Source: Bipolaris cookei
Taxonomy: Eukaryota; Ascomycota; Dothideomycetes; Pleosporales; Pleosporaceae
Direction of reading: 5' to 3'
Length of the DNA: 64,000 nt
Assembly (NCBI GenBank): GCA_002286855.1
Contig: NRSV01000082.1
Coordinates: 1-64,000, forward strand
Shown here: one piece after another, positions 44,852 to 56,156 of the stretch
How the letters are laid out: every line of letters begins with the position of its first letter
How positions within the stretch are numbered: position 1 is the stretch's first letter
The notes under the pieces: model-generated
What the model was told of the DNA's origin: nothing
Databases searched by the model: none
The model's input: the letters and a program-made list of their open reading frames with translations, nothing else
Translations under genes and position numbers: made by a program

Positions 44852-46207
44852 ATGACAGAAAGCGTCAGGGTTCTCCTTGTCGGCAATGGCGGCCGTGAAC
44901 ACGCTTTGGCCTGGAAATTACTGCAATCGCCTTCGACTGAGCACATTTACGTTTGCCCCGGTAACGGAGGGACCGCAACTCTTTCGTCAAAAGTCACCAA
45001 CGTCACACACATCAAGGACACCGATTTCGCGGGTCTCGTCGAGTTTGCCAAGGAGAAGCAAGTGAATTTGTTAATACCAGGACCTGAGGCTCCGCTAGTT
45101 GCAGGCATTGTAGATTACTTCAAGGAGAATGGACTCGGGAGCATCAAGGCGTTTGGCCCTTCGAAAAAGGCCGCATCCATGGAAGGCAGCAAGACTTTCA
45201 GCAAGGACTTTATGAAGCGACACAGCATTCCCACTGCAGCGTACGAAAATTTCAGCAAATACGAGGATGCCAAAGCCTACCTGGACACCATTTCACACTC
45301 GGTAGTGATCAAGGCCTCAGGCCTGGCAGCAGGAAAGGGTGTCATCATACCCCAGACCGAGGAGGAGGCCCATGCCGCGCTTAAAGACATCATGTTAGAT
45401 CGCGAGTTTGGCGCAGCGGGCGACGAGGTGGTCATTGAGGAGTTCCTCGAGGGCGATGAGTTGTCGATTCTTACTTTCAGCGACGGCCGCACTATCAAGT
45501 CTCTTCCGCCTGCACAAGACCACAAGCGCATTTTTGACAACGACCAGGGCCCCAACACTGGAGGCATGGGCACATATGCTCCAACGCGCATTGCACCACG
45601 CGAGGTTCTCGACCGTGTCGACAAGGAAATTCTACAACCCACCATCGATGGCATGCGAAGCGAGGGCTTCGAGTTCAAGGGCGTGCTATTCACCGGCCTG
45701 ATGATGACCAAAGATGGGCCAAAAGTACTTGAATACAACGTCCGTTTTGGCGACCCAGAAACGCAGAGTCTGTTGGCGCTTATGGAGGGCGACCTTGCCC
45801 AGGTCATGGTTGCATGTGCAGATGGACGGTTAGCAGATGTTGATGTAAAGGTGTCCAACCGCTCTGCCGCTACTGTGGTGGTTGCGGCCGGGGGATACCC
45901 AGGCAGCTACGCAAAGGGCACAGTCATGAAGCTAAATGCTGCACCAGAAGGTGAGCAGCAATCCTATTATTCTATACTAACCGTATGGCTGTGCTGACTA
46001 TAGACAGATGTCGTACTATTCCACGCCGGAACTTCCTTCTCCGATAACACACTCAAGACGTCTGGTGGGCGTGTTATTGCATCAACAGCGACTGCACTTA
46101 CGCTCGAGGAAGCCGTAGCAAAGGCCTACAAGGGTGTCGAATGCATACACTTTGAGGGCATGCAGTACCGCAAGGACATCGCGGGGCGGGCGCTGAAGAA
46201 GCAGTAA
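44852..46207 (+). CDS. Phosphoribosylamine-glycine ligase (GAR synthetase), monofunctional
   Basis: Second step of de novo purine synthesis: phosphoribosylamine + glycine + ATP to GAR, in the cytosol. Exons 44852-45950 and 46008-46207 give 432 aa, the length of a stand-alone GARS. N-domain: VLLVGNGGREHALAWKL at 7-23 and PGNGGTA. ATP-grasp domain: KASGLAAGKGV, EEFLEGDELS, QDHKRIFDNDQGPNTGGMG and EYNVRFGDPETQ. C-domain: RSAATVVVAAGGYPGSY and TSGGRVIA. The protein stops at ALKKQ with no AIR synthetase part, and the following 270 bp reach the next gene. In yeast (ADE5,7) and fission yeast (ade1) GARS is fused to AIRS. Motifs are intact, so it should be active. Confidence 0.94.
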
Positions 46208-46478
46208 AAGTGGAATTTGGAAAATATTGGGCAGTTGGCGTTTTTTGACGAAGGGGAATACCACATACACACCCGGGTCAGTAGCAAAAGTCTAGACATC
46301 TGCAATGGAGTTTCCTACCTTGCTATTGCTTATATTATATCAATACTAGTTAGCTCCTGGGAAGCGCTCCTATCAGTAGATAGCTGTCTTTGTGACCAAA
46401 CGAGCCATGATGCTACGGCATGAGGGAATTAGCCCCGGTTCTACCCTCTCAATCGCTATCGTCGCTCGAGGACTTGGG

Positions 46479-47783
46479 CTATGTCTCCTTTTTTTTCTTC
46501 ATTTCCTTTTTGTGCTTCTTCTGCTCAGGTGAAGTGGGCTCGTCTTCGTTTTTCCGCTTCTTACTTGGGGCGTCGTCATCTATCTTCTCCTTGGCATCAG
46601 ACTCGCCGCCGCCACCATTTACAGCTGGAGTATCTGTGCCTTGATTGGTTTTTGCCCTTTCTTCTTGCTCTTTGAGTCGTGCCGCCCTCAGCTCGTTCTT
46701 CTGTCGTATCGCGTCCTTTAGCACGGGGCCGTCTCGCTTGAGAGCGTCGGCTGCAGCTGCAACGCCAGCCTGGACTTTGTTTTGCCCGTCGCCACTACCA
46801 AGCCACTGGTCTTTGTAGCCCCACCCAGTGAGGTAGATACCCATATGATAGCATTGGACACTGTTGAAGTCGTACGTCATGGGTCTCTCCTCCTTTGTGA
46901 TGAGTTTGACGCCCTTGCCGAGGACCAGCTTGTTAAGTTGGTCGCGCGCTTGAGGGTTTTCGATAATCTTCTCCTTGAAGCTGAGCAGCTGTGGCGCCCA
47001 AAGTTCTGTGAGCCATGCTTCGGCAGTCTCGAAACCGTGTGCTGGGTCAGAGAGCACGACTGCTGCGGTGTAGGCCTCGACGATGTCGGCGACTACTTTG
47101 TGGTACTGCTTCGAGTTTTTGTCCCATAGAGCCCGGTGCTTCAGTCGATCCGGAAAACCGTATGCCTCGGAGAACTTGCCCAGTGTCGAGTTCTCGACCA
47201 GACGTTCGCGCCACATGCACAGCTCCGGAACGTCGACGTGTGGAAAGCGGTTGTAGAGCGCGCGCGAGGCAATGAGTTCGATGTAGGCGTCGCCGAGCAG
47301 CTCAAGACGTTCGTAGTCTAGGCTGAGGTCTCCACCCAGCGAAGAGCCGGGGATACTCGGGTCGTAAATGGCGGATCGATGGGTAAAGACGGCTTCGTGG
47401 AGATGGGGCTCAGTGATTGGGGGCAGAGGAGGCAGGTCTTTGGATTCTTGGACTTTGCGATGTATATAATCGGGAATAGCGACCTGGACGGCCTTGTCGG
47501 GTCGCTTTTCTTCGAGTTCGCGTTTCGCTTGCGATGAAGTGCCGTGGTCGCGAGCACAAAGCCGGCGCCGCAGCTCATTCGCGTGGTAGAGAATTTCCTT
47601 GTCTGCTCCGGGAGTCGTCTCTTCAGCGACGAATCTGTCCAACAAAGCTACCAAGCCTGTTTGCATATCCGCGGAGGAGAGTTCTGGCTGCGGTGCATTG
47701 CGCTGAAGAGGCGGGTGGTGCTTCTTGCTGTGGTGATCGCGGCCGTAATGATTGAAGCCTCCTCCACGTTTATGCGATGCCAT
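46479..47783 (-). CDS. RNT1: Ribonuclease III (Rnt1/Pac1-like)
   Basis: Double-stranded RNA endonuclease that processes pre-rRNA, snRNA and snoRNA in the nucleus. Single exon, 434 aa from ATG 47783 (MASHKRGGGFNHYG); an in-frame ATG at 47858 is also possible. The N-terminus is basic and His-rich. The RNase III domain spans about 120-265: FTHRSAIYD, the signature YERLELLGDAYIEL, LVENSTLGKFSEAYG, and the second acidic site VADIVEAYTAAV. A divergent dsRNA-binding domain follows (about 305-370), ending GDGQNKVQAGVAAAADAL. The tail is Lys/Glu-rich (KKRKNEDEPTSPEQKKHKKEMKKKKE), a likely nuclear or nucleolar signal. Both acidic catalytic centres are present. It is head to head with RSM27, 185 bp apart. 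Confidence 0.93.
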   Translation of the reverse strand: MASHKRGGGFNHYGRDHHSKKHHPPLQRNAPQPELSSADMQTGLVALLDRFVAEETTPGADKEILYHANELRRRLCARDHGTSSQAKRELEEKRPDKAVQVAIPDYIHRKVQESKDLPPLPPITEPHLHEAVFTHRSAIYDPSIPGSSLGGDLSLDYERLELLGDAYIELIASRALYNRFPHVDVPELCMWRERLVENSTLGKFSEAYGFPDRLKHRALWDKNSKQYHKVVADIVEAYTAAVVLSDPAHGFETAEAWLTELWAPQLLSFKEKIIENPQARDQLNKLVLGKGVKLITKEERPMTYDFNSVQCYHMGIYLTGWGYKDQWLGSGDGQNKVQAGVAAAADALKRDGPVLKDAIRQKNELRAARLKEQEERAKTNQGTDTPAVNGGGGESDAKEKIDDDAPSKKRKNEDEPTSPEQKKHKKEMKKKKET

Positions 47784-47968
47784 GGCGGTGTACGAGTGGC
47801 CGACCCGGCTCCGAATTCTTTTTTTGTTATGGAAGCGGGAGAGAGTATTGACAACCAAAAAGTTGGATGACAGAGCGGCAGGCGCTAGTTGCGGGCGCCA
47901 AGGGTACCTCCGCCGGCCATTTCACCTCAACGGCGCGCCCAGTAAGAAGACTAAGCATTGCAAGCACA

Positions 47969-48419
47969 ATGGCAGTCCCACGACAGCGGGTGCTGGACCT
48001 GATGAGGGTATGTTACTTTCTTTTTAACTTTCCTCATCTTCCGATCTCCAGGTCGTGTGTTGGGTCTGTGTTCTGACATGCGCGCAGGTCCAGTGCAAGG
48101 TCTTCAACACCACATATAATCCCGAACGCCTGCGCATAGGATCGCGCATCCTTCACCAGCGCCTCAAGGGCCCGTCAGTCGCCTCATACTACCCGCCACG
48201 GATAGGAACAATTAGCCAACTGCGAAGTCTATACCCCGAACATCAGATCATAGATGAAGCAGAAGAAGACTGGTTAGAACATTTGAATGTTGCAAAGTCA
48301 AGAGGCAAGGGTGCGCCCAAGAAGAAGAGGACTGCTGCTGGTAGGTACCCACTGATACGGCTTATTAATATTGTTGCTGACTCTTTGCAGAATCCAAGAA
48401 ATTCAACAAGAGGAAGTAG
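47969..48419 (+). CDS. RSM27: Mitochondrial small ribosomal subunit protein Rsm27 (mS33)
   Basis: Component of the mitochondrial 37S ribosomal subunit. Exons 47969-48007, 48088-48340 and 48391-48419 give 106 aa, matching the small size of the family. The sequence starts MAVPRQRVLDLM and, across intron 1, continues RVQCKVFNTTYNPERLRIGSRIL; the central block LKGPSVASYYPPRI is the family hallmark. The basic tail SRGKGAPKKKRTAAESKKFNKRK is shared with yeast Rsm27. The last exon codes only nine residues. No long presequence is visible; mS33 proteins often use internal targeting. All splice sites keep frame (AGG|GTATGT, GCTG|GTAGGT). Confidence 0.93.
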
Positions 48420-48511
48420 GCAGATTGGTGGTCTACCCCTACGGTCTAAATGTACGGTACAGAGACGTATGCAATCACTACACTTTGCGTCTGCTTGTCG
48501 CCCCAGCCACC

Positions 48512-49198
48512 CTATAACTTACCTTTGGCTGCTTTGTTCTTGTGTGCCGCCCATTCTCTATCGAACTCATCGTCCCACGCCGTTCGGACGAGATGGTGCT
48601 CAGGCTGTACTGGCACATTCACTTTGTGATGCTCGACTGTGCAGTACGTCGTCTTTCCATCCAGACTGGTCATATCGCCTCTGATCATTGCCATTTGCTT
48701 GCCTATACTCACCACTTTACTATTAAGCCTGACCTTTACTCCAATTGGCACGGCTTTAAGGTAAGAAATGTTGAGCGAGCGTGTCACGCCGCCCATGAAT
48801 TCCCAGAAGCCGGGCCGCGCCAGAGGGCACAGTGCCGTCGTGGTGGACATGTCGAATATGACGCCTGCAGCTCCGCCATGCATGACATCTAATTCACCAT
48901 TCAGTTTGGGCCATTGGCTATGACAAAAGACGTACTGTTCAGGTTGGAGAAGTTGGGTACTATGAACATCTCATACGTCACTGTTCCGTCGGTCGTGGCA
49001 TCCACAAGCTTCAAGCTGTTCATGACTTGGTTGTCAAAGTCCTCGGGATCGTTAGTTCAAGGAACCATGTGTACAACAGCTCGCGCATCTCACAATATGA
49101 TCTTTTGGCCGCTTTGCTGCAAGCAGTTTGTACCTGTCGAACATGGCGCGTACAGCCGCCATTGCTTTTTGCCGACCAGCTCCTAGGTCACTCATCAT
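48512..49198 (-). CDS. Hotdog-fold thioesterase (THEM/PaaI-like)
   Basis: Probable acyl-CoA thioesterase of the hotdog superfamily. Exons 49198-49094, 49041-48936 and 48888-48512 give 195 aa. The helix-strand core is visible: VTYEMFIVPNFSNLNNVMHGGAAGVIFD (in part), with the active-site HGGA motif, then GGVTRSLNISYLKAVPIGVKVRL and MAMIRGDMTSLDGKTTYCTVEHHKVN. These blocks match fungal proteins annotated as thioesterase superfamily. Exon 1 is less certain: two adjacent ATGs (49198 and 49195) precede SDLGAGRQKAM, and the intron 1 acceptor (CCCGAG) is weak, though a CTAAC branch lies just upstream. The C-terminus is charged (EFDREWAAHKNKAAKG). Substrate chain length is unknown. Confidence 0.85.
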
Positions 49199-49886
49199 GG
49201 GTTTACGACAAGGTGAAGTGCTATGGTAGATACGCGAGATATGTATGTATGTTATCTGGGATATCGGAAAAACGCCCGTTCCTGACGACGCCACCGGCTC
49301 GGTCGCGTGGTACTGGTGGTGGGCAATTAGCAGGGCGGCGCGCTTCGAAGCCTCGGCTCATTCGCTTGAGCATTGCATGATCATCCAAAGGGGGCCCGCC
49401 TTGCTTAAGTCACTCCATCCATGCCTTCACCGAAAGGATTGCCAGCCTGTCCTTTTTTTCTATCGCGCGTCGGTGTCTGTCTGCGTGTCTGTCTGTGTGC
49501 AATGAGTCTCGAGCAGGTACCCAGGTACATGTAGTAAGCTCGACTTAGCGGCGTCTGGGACCTCCCATGTTTCATCCTCATGGCTCGCCCTCGTCTAGCG
49601 TACGGCGATACTCTGTGATGACAAGACTGACAAACACAACGCGTTCCCGCCACCAATAAGCCGACAACCACAACCGATTCTATTCTTGGTCCAGTACAGA
49701 AAATACACAATTGCCTAGATGCTGACTTGATAGTCCGAGCTGCTCTTACTTGCTTCCCCCCTTTCGTCCAGCAATTGCTACGTTGTCTTTAATTAGACGG
49801 GCCGCCGCACAGCAGTACCTGTGTCCACATCACCCTTTGCTCCCTCGGTGTCTCGTACAACCAGACATCACAAGCAAGACTTCACC
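49199..49886. other. Shared upstream region of the thioesterase and MFS genes
   Basis: A 688-bp divergent region without a recognisable gene. A TGTCTG microsatellite-like run lies at about 49473-49500. Confidence 0.45.
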
Positions 49887-51346
49887 ATGGGCTCAGAGAT
49901 AGCGCCCATGTCCGCGACACTGCGGAAGAGGGTGTTGAAAGTATTATTTATTTCCTTGCTGCTTGACTTGGTACGTTATCTCTGGTTGCAACTAACTGAG
50001 CGCATGCACTGATAGACTTGGGCTTTAGATATCATTCACATTTATCCTCCCACTTTTTCCCAAACTAATCGAATTCTACCGTAACCACGAAACCGGCGAC
50101 CCAAACACGATTCTCTCTAAAATTCTTGCCGGTCTCAACGCATACAAAAACTCGTTTGCGAAGCCCATCAACTCCCGCTACGACATTGTCCTCCTCGGCG
50201 GCGCACTCGGCTCGCTCTTTTCCCTCTGCCAGGCAATCGCATCGCCCTTTATCGGCACACTTTCGGACAAATATGGAAGGCGTACTGCACTGCTTTGGTC
50301 CATGGTCGGCAACATCTTCAGCGTGGCGCTATGGGTTGCAGCCACAGACTTCCGGACTTTCCTTGCGAGCAGGATCGTGGGTGGACTGAGCGAGGGCAAC
50401 GTGCAGCTCGCCATGGCGATTGCTACAGATATCAGCGACGACAGCCAGAGAGGGTCAACAATGGCGCTCGTGGGCGTCTGCTTCAGCATCGCTTTCACAT
50501 TTGGACCCGCTCTGGGTGCATATCTCTCAACGCTGCAGATCATGGACAAGAACCCCTTTGCCATGGCAGCGGGCTTCTCCCTGTTTCTCATTGTCTCGGA
50601 GACAATATATCTATACGTCAGCCTTCCGGAGACGCTTCCTTCGGCGAGCAAGAGCGAGAATGCCACGGGAAATGGAAAACTGAAGGACGCGGACGTGCCG
50701 AAGCCTCGTATCCGGACAAATTCGCACTTTCTTCTCAACGCCACTCATTTTACCTTTATTCTGTTCTTCAGCGGCATGGAGTTCTCGCTTCCTTTTATGA
50801 CTTATGACTTGTTTGCCTATCAAGCAAAAGATTCGGGACGGCTACTCGGGTTCATTGGATTGGTCGCTTCGCTGCTCCAGGGGTCAGTGGTGCGTCGCAT
50901 GCACCCACTCAAAGTGGTTCAGATGGGAGTCTTCAGCTGCACCATAGCCTTCGTTATGCTGAGTAGGGTGCAGACGCAGGGCGCGCTCTATGGGGCAGCT
51001 GCCCTTTTGGCCGTGACGAGCGCAACGGTTGTGACTGGCTTGAATAGTCTGTCGTCTTTCGAAGCTGGTGCGGGTGAGCGTGGAAACAAACTAGGGAATC
51101 ATCGAAGTTTCGGTAAGCTCAGAAGACGCTGCTGTGAAATTACAATCGCTAACTCTCTCAGGCCAAATTGGACGTTCTCTAGGCCCCTTGGTCTTCTGCA
51201 CGCTCTACTGGTGGGCGGGCCGAGAAACAGCGTACGCGACCGGAGCTGCGGGTATGGTGGCTGTGTGCGGATTGGTGTTTGGAGGGCTGAAGGTACCGCC
51301 TGGCACAGAAAACATTGGCAAGAAGAAGCAGAAGGCAGTTGAGTAG
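49887..51346 (+). CDS. Major facilitator superfamily transporter, MFSD10/tetracycline-exporter-like
   Basis: Exons 49887-49970, 50029-51112 and 51162-51346 give 450 aa. The first helix is built across intron 1 (VLFISLLLDL-ISFTFILPLFP), followed by a long loop typical of MFSD10 (FPKLIEFYRNHETGDPN). The motif A loop is GTLSDKYGRR (about 107-116), and RIVGGLSEGNVQ and GSTMALVGVCFSIAFTFGP fill helices 4-5. About twelve helices are visible, with a polar centre loop (SASKSENATGNGKLKD). The C-half motif GQIGRSLGPLVF is restored only by splicing intron 2. Relatives export organic anions or drugs; substrate here is unknown. Intron 2 was placed at ttcG|GTAAGC with an ACTCTCTCAG acceptor. Confidence 0.88.
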
Positions 51347-51870
51347 ATGTGATGTTTGGCTGTGGGTGTTGATTCGTGTATAAATACACTAGCGTATTTT
51401 TTCCTATTCAACGCCATGTGCTTTCCCGGATCGAGGTCATGTCCAGTCCCACGACAAGTCTGCAACTACACAAACATGAAGTGGACACTAGACGTATTGG
51501 TATGGTGTACATAGTTAATAGTTAACAAATAGTATGCACGTCTCGACACCATGATTATTAGTCCGACGCTCGGCAGGCCTGCCGCCGACCCGTTACCCGC
51601 ACCAATGCCGCTCGTTGGCTTAGGAATAGATCTACACATAACGGCGCCAGCTCCCCCGCACATACGAAGCCTAGCACCCAAGTGGACCTCGGCTTCTGCT
51701 TCTGTTTTGTCGTCGTCGCCAGGGATGGAGATCAGGAGCTCGGTTCGGCGTGTTGGCTCCATGGAAGGACCGCTATCGCCTTTATTTTCGGACAATGCTT
51801 CGGCCAGCATGTGTCCGCATACTACTTAAACAACAAGCACGCCCCATGCCACAAAGCGGCGGTCAGGAAC
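51347..51870. other. Intergenic, promoter of the acyl-CoA synthetase gene
   Basis: No gene is seen. Open frames around 51551-51829 are GC-rich shadows without recognisable content. Confidence 0.45.
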
Positions 51871-53852
51871 ATGGATCCTACAACCACCGCTGCAGCCCTA
51901 GCTGCAGCTTCTGCTCTTGCAGCGTACGTCAATGCAAAGTATCACGTTGCGCAGGACATTGAGACGTTGAAGTTCAAGAGAAACTCGACAAAGTACTATG
52001 AACAGCTTGGTATGCATCTCCTGCATGTCCCCATTATCGCCTCGCAACGTCAACCTCTACAACCACCCTCTGCCTATACTAAGCCTGCACAGTGAAAACA
52101 AACCGCCAATCCCTATGGTACACATTCCCCCCGCAAGTAGAAAAGTATCGCGACAACTTGTGCATCTGGTCCCGCGCCAAAACCTACACATGGCAACAAG
52201 TCCACGACCGCGCCGTGCAGTGGGCAAACTTCTTCCTTGCCCAAGGCGTGAAACCTGGCGACATGATTGCCACCTATCTCATGAATAGTGCTGATTTCAT
52301 GGTCCTCTGGCTCGGTCTCTTCTGTATCGGCTGTGCCCCAGCCCATTTGAACTACAACCTGAAAGATGAGGGACTAGTGCACTGCTTGAAAATCGCTGGA
52401 GTAAAGCTTGTGCTTGTTGATGAAGACGAAGGTTGTTCAGAGAGATTCGAAAATGTCAGAGCCACAGTGGAAGACATGGGCGTCCGTGCGTTCAAGGTGG
52501 ATGAGAACATGTTGGCAGAAGTTTATCAGGGAAGCACTGCGGTACCAGGCGATGAATTCAGGGAAAATGTGCGAGGGAGGGATCCCACATGTTTGCTCTA
52601 CACCTCCGGAACAACCGGACTACCAAAAGCAGGCAAATACATGGTCAGCCGGTTTCATGAGAGGGGAAATCCAGACAATCTTACCTTAGGCCAGAAGGCT
52701 GGGCCAGACGGTGACCGGTGGTACTGCTGCATGCCTCTGTTTCACGGAACGGGAGGAATGCTCACTCTGAATGCAATGACGAGTGGCTTGAGCGTGGCTA
52801 TAGGACGCAAGTTCTCCGTCCGCACATTCTGGGACGATATTCACGACTCGCAGGCTACGATGTTTGTCTACGTTGGTGAAACAGCGCGTTATCTACTCAT
52901 GGCGCCACCACACCCACGAGAGAGGGATCACCGACTACGTGGAATGTATGGCAACGGCATGCGCCCAGATGTCTGGCGTCGATTCAAAGAGCGTTTCAAC
53001 GTCCCAGAGGTCATGGAATTCTTCAGCTCGACCGAAGGCGTGCTGGGTCTGGTTGTCCACAACAAGGGCCCTTTTACGGATAACGCTCTTGCTCAGCACG
53101 GTGCCCTTGTCAGACGAGCACTGCACAACATATACATACCCGTAGCTGTTGACCCAGAAACTGGAGAACTACTACGCGACCCCAAGACTGGCTTTGTCAA
53201 GCGTAATTCGTACAATGAAGGTGGCGAAATTCTAGTTGCCGTACCCAGTGAGGACACATTTGCTGGATACCATAACAACCCGAAAGCCACAGCCAAAAAG
53301 TTTGAAAGAGATGTGTTTAAGAAAGGGGACCTGTACTATCGATCTGGCGATGCGCTAAGAAGGGATGACGATGGGAGATGGTTCTTCATGGACAGGCTGG
53401 GCGACACATTCCGTTGGAAGAGCGAAAACGTATCGACAGCCGAAGTTGCTGAAGTGCTGGGAAAATTTCCTGGCATCGACGAAGCTATTGTATACGGTAC
53501 ATTAGTTCCCAGGCATGATGGTCGTGCTGGCTGTGTTGCTCTCCGATTATCTCCTGGTACTAGCCCCGAGGCATTCGATTGGAAGGCACTACTGGAATAT
53601 GTGCGAGGCAAGCTGCCAAGATATGCAGTACCTGTGTTCCTGCGGCTGGTAAAGGAAGCAAATAACACGGATAACCAGAAGCAGAACAAAGCGCCGTTAA
53701 GGAATGAGGGCATCGAAATCGACAAGTACGGAAGTAAGGTTGTTGGGGGTGACAATGATGCTGTCATGTGGATGCAGCCTGGCCAGGACAGATATGTGAG
53801 GTTTACCCTGGAAGATTTGGAGGCACTGAGAAGTGGCAAGATTCTATTGTAA
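51871..53852 (+). CDS. FAT1: Very long-chain acyl-CoA synthetase / fatty acid transport protein (Fat1-like)
   Basis: Activates long and very-long-chain fatty acids to CoA esters and aids uptake; acts at ER, peroxisome or plasma membrane. Exons 51871-52009 and 52093-53852 give 632 aa. The N-terminus has an Ala-rich hydrophobic segment (TTTAAALAAASALAAYV) that may anchor it. AMP-binding motif: LLYTSGTTGLPKAGK (about 219-233). FATP/VLACS motif region: MYGNGMRPDVWRRFKERFN and EFFSSTEG. Later motifs: YYRSGDALRRDDDGRWFFMDRLGDTFRWKSENVS (in part) and the catalytic-Lys region near NTDNQKQNKAPLR. The C-terminus KILL is not a PTS1. Intron donor is CTTG|GTATGC, joining EQL to VKTNRQSLWY. Confidence 0.93.
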
Positions 53853-54573
53853 GCAGTCTAGTGTCAAGATACATATTATAATTACCGAATATACATACAT
53901 AGTCCCGCTCACCTGGTCCACATGTATGGTCCCATGGGTGAATGCAATGATACTATTCATAACGTTCTTTGGACTGAACAATCGCAGCCTCTATAACTAT
54001 TTTTTCGAGGTGTTCCAAGAGGAGAGTGGTTCCCAATGCCCATACAATGAAACAATCGCATGCAGGGTTGACTATACTGGTCGCAGATACCAATGGTCAG
54101 CACATGATTGGACGCCACTGGCTGGAAGACGCTTACATCCCATCCCGTCTCTCAAAGGTTTATAGTGCTGACATGTGTACTATGCCCTTCCATACGTGCC
54201 TAAGTGCAACGCAGGTTCGTGCACTTATGCCGCATCCTGCTATATATGACACATTCCAAATTTCCTATCTTACTGTATCAAAGGCACACAAATACACTGA
54301 GCGCAGACAAGAGGATTCCAAATGTGCTGAACGCGGGCCGAATATCTTTCGCCTCCAAGATATTCCGACTTGCCGCTTATCAAAAGGCGGGGCGTGATTG
54401 GTCCGCTATGGACCATCAAGGTGCCATGTCCTCCTTAGTACGATAGTGAACACACGCACATTTGCCAGGGGTGGGAGAGGAAGGTTTTTTTACTTGCAGA
54501 AAAGTAGAGTTGAGCGGGACGTATGGTTCTTTGTCATCATCACAGGCGGGTTGGTTACACGTGTCTGGACGAC
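53853..54573. other. Intergenic, no gene seen
   Basis: A 720-bp stretch with an unsupported open frame at 54026-54397. An upstream exon for the Dal5-like gene could lie here (a CATCATCACAG acceptor-like site ends at 54545), but I could not define it. Confidence 0.4.
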
Positions 54574-56156
54574 ATGTCGGAATTGGAGAAACGATTGGTT
54601 CGCAAGCTTGGTATGTACTATTGTGGTACTTCGGTATCGTCTACAGGACCTAACAAACCCGACAGATTGCTTTATTTTGGTTAGATCATTGCTACTCAGC
54701 TTACTTAGTGGAGCTAATTCTGCACCAGGTATATTGTTGTGCTGCCTACTTTTTCAATTATTTGGATCGATCTGCTTTCTCCAATGCCTATGTATCCGGA
54801 CTAAAGGAGTCGCTGAACCTGGAAGGCAACCAATACAGCATCTTGCTCTCCATGTTCACGGCTGGTAGCTGTACCGGTCAGATACCTCACGCCCTGATCA
54901 TCCAAAAGGTTGCGCCTCGCTTTTGGCTCCCCTTCACCCTGATAGTATGGTCCGGCTTGACCATGTGTTCAGCGGCATGCAAGACATACGCCCAACTTTG
55001 TGTCGTCCGCTTCTTGCAAGGGTTTTTCGAGGCAAGTCTTTACAGCGGTACCATCTATATCCTTGGATCCTGGTACAAGCCTTTGGAGATTGCCAAAAGA
55101 ACAGCCATTTTCACGGCTATTGGGCAGATAGGCAGCATGTTCGCCGGTGTCATGATGACGGCAATGAATGAGAGTCTACATGGACAAACCTCTCTTGCAG
55201 GGTGGCAATGGGTCTTTATCATCAGTACGCATATTCCATCACAAAGTCAATGTCGATACTAACACTCTCAAGATGGTGCTATGGGAATCCCCTTTGGCAT
55301 CTTTGGTCTGTTGTTCTTTCCCAACCTGCCTGAGTCTCCCAACACGCCATATCTCAGCAAGGAGGAAATACAATTAGCATTGGACCGTCTGCCGCCCAAA
55401 AGAGATTGGGGTCACAATATCAGCCTCAAATCATTGGCAAAGCGGCTTCTTGGGAAACCAGACGTTTACATATTGTCCCTGTACTCTATGATTGGATGCG
55501 CACTCGAGGCTATTGTTCTCCAGGGTCTGTTCTTACTCTGGATGAAAGCCAACATCGAGCAGTTTCCCTCGTATGCGACGACTACTTATCCTCTGGGCAT
55601 CCAAGCCGTATCTATAGTTTCAAACATCGGAGCTGGCTACATCATAGACATGACTGACCACCGTGTACCCATGGTCATCCTAGCAGGAGTCTTGCAGTTG
55701 CTTGTGGCAATTCTCCTGCTGGTCCCTAATCTTTCTACAGCTGGTGTGTTGTTCGCGTTCTACCTGGCCGGCACTTCATACATTGTGAATCCAGTCATGT
55801 ATGGATGGGCGAATATCATCTGCCAGCGTAACGGTGACGACACGTCAAGATCAGTCATACTTTACGTCATGAGTATGGTGCAATCCATACTATACACCTT
55901 TTGGGGTATTGCCTTTTATCCTGCAACAGATGCGCCGTATTGGAAGAAGGGCTACATCACCATGATTGTAGTGGTGTTTGCTTTCTTTGGTTCAACAGCA
56001 GCTGTGCAATGGGTGCGTACACCATTTTGAAGCGTAATGGCTGGAAACTAACCACACACACAGTTGGACCAAAGGTCAAAAATCACAGCAGGCAGCGAGG
56101 AAGATGTCGTTTACATTGAGAGCGAGATAGCAGATGATCGGAATAAGAAGGATTGA
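54574..56156 (+). CDS. MFS transporter of the anion:cation symporter (Dal5/allantoate permease) family
   Basis: Exons 54574-54610, 54666-54679, 54729-55224, 55273-56012 and 56064-56156 give 459 aa. Exon 2 is a 14-bp micro-exon. Helix 1 reads LDCFILVYCCAAYFFNYLDRSAFSNAYV only when exon 2 is included (the family has YFxNYLDR here). Further blocks: YSILLSMFTAGSCTGQIP, VVRFLQGFFEASLYSGTIYILGSWY, then a charged centre loop (LSKEEIQLALDRLPPKRDW) and the second six helices (VYILSLYSMIGCALEAIVL, VPMVILAGVLQLLVAILL). The C-tail is acidic. Substrates in this family are small organic anions such as allantoate, nicotinate or pantothenate; the specific one is not deducible. The start is uncertain, since relatives often have 20-40 more N-terminal residues. 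Confidence 0.85.

Noticed and set aside
54026..54397. 123-codon frame before the Dal5-like gene
   Set aside because: No recognisable content and no link to the transporter frame.
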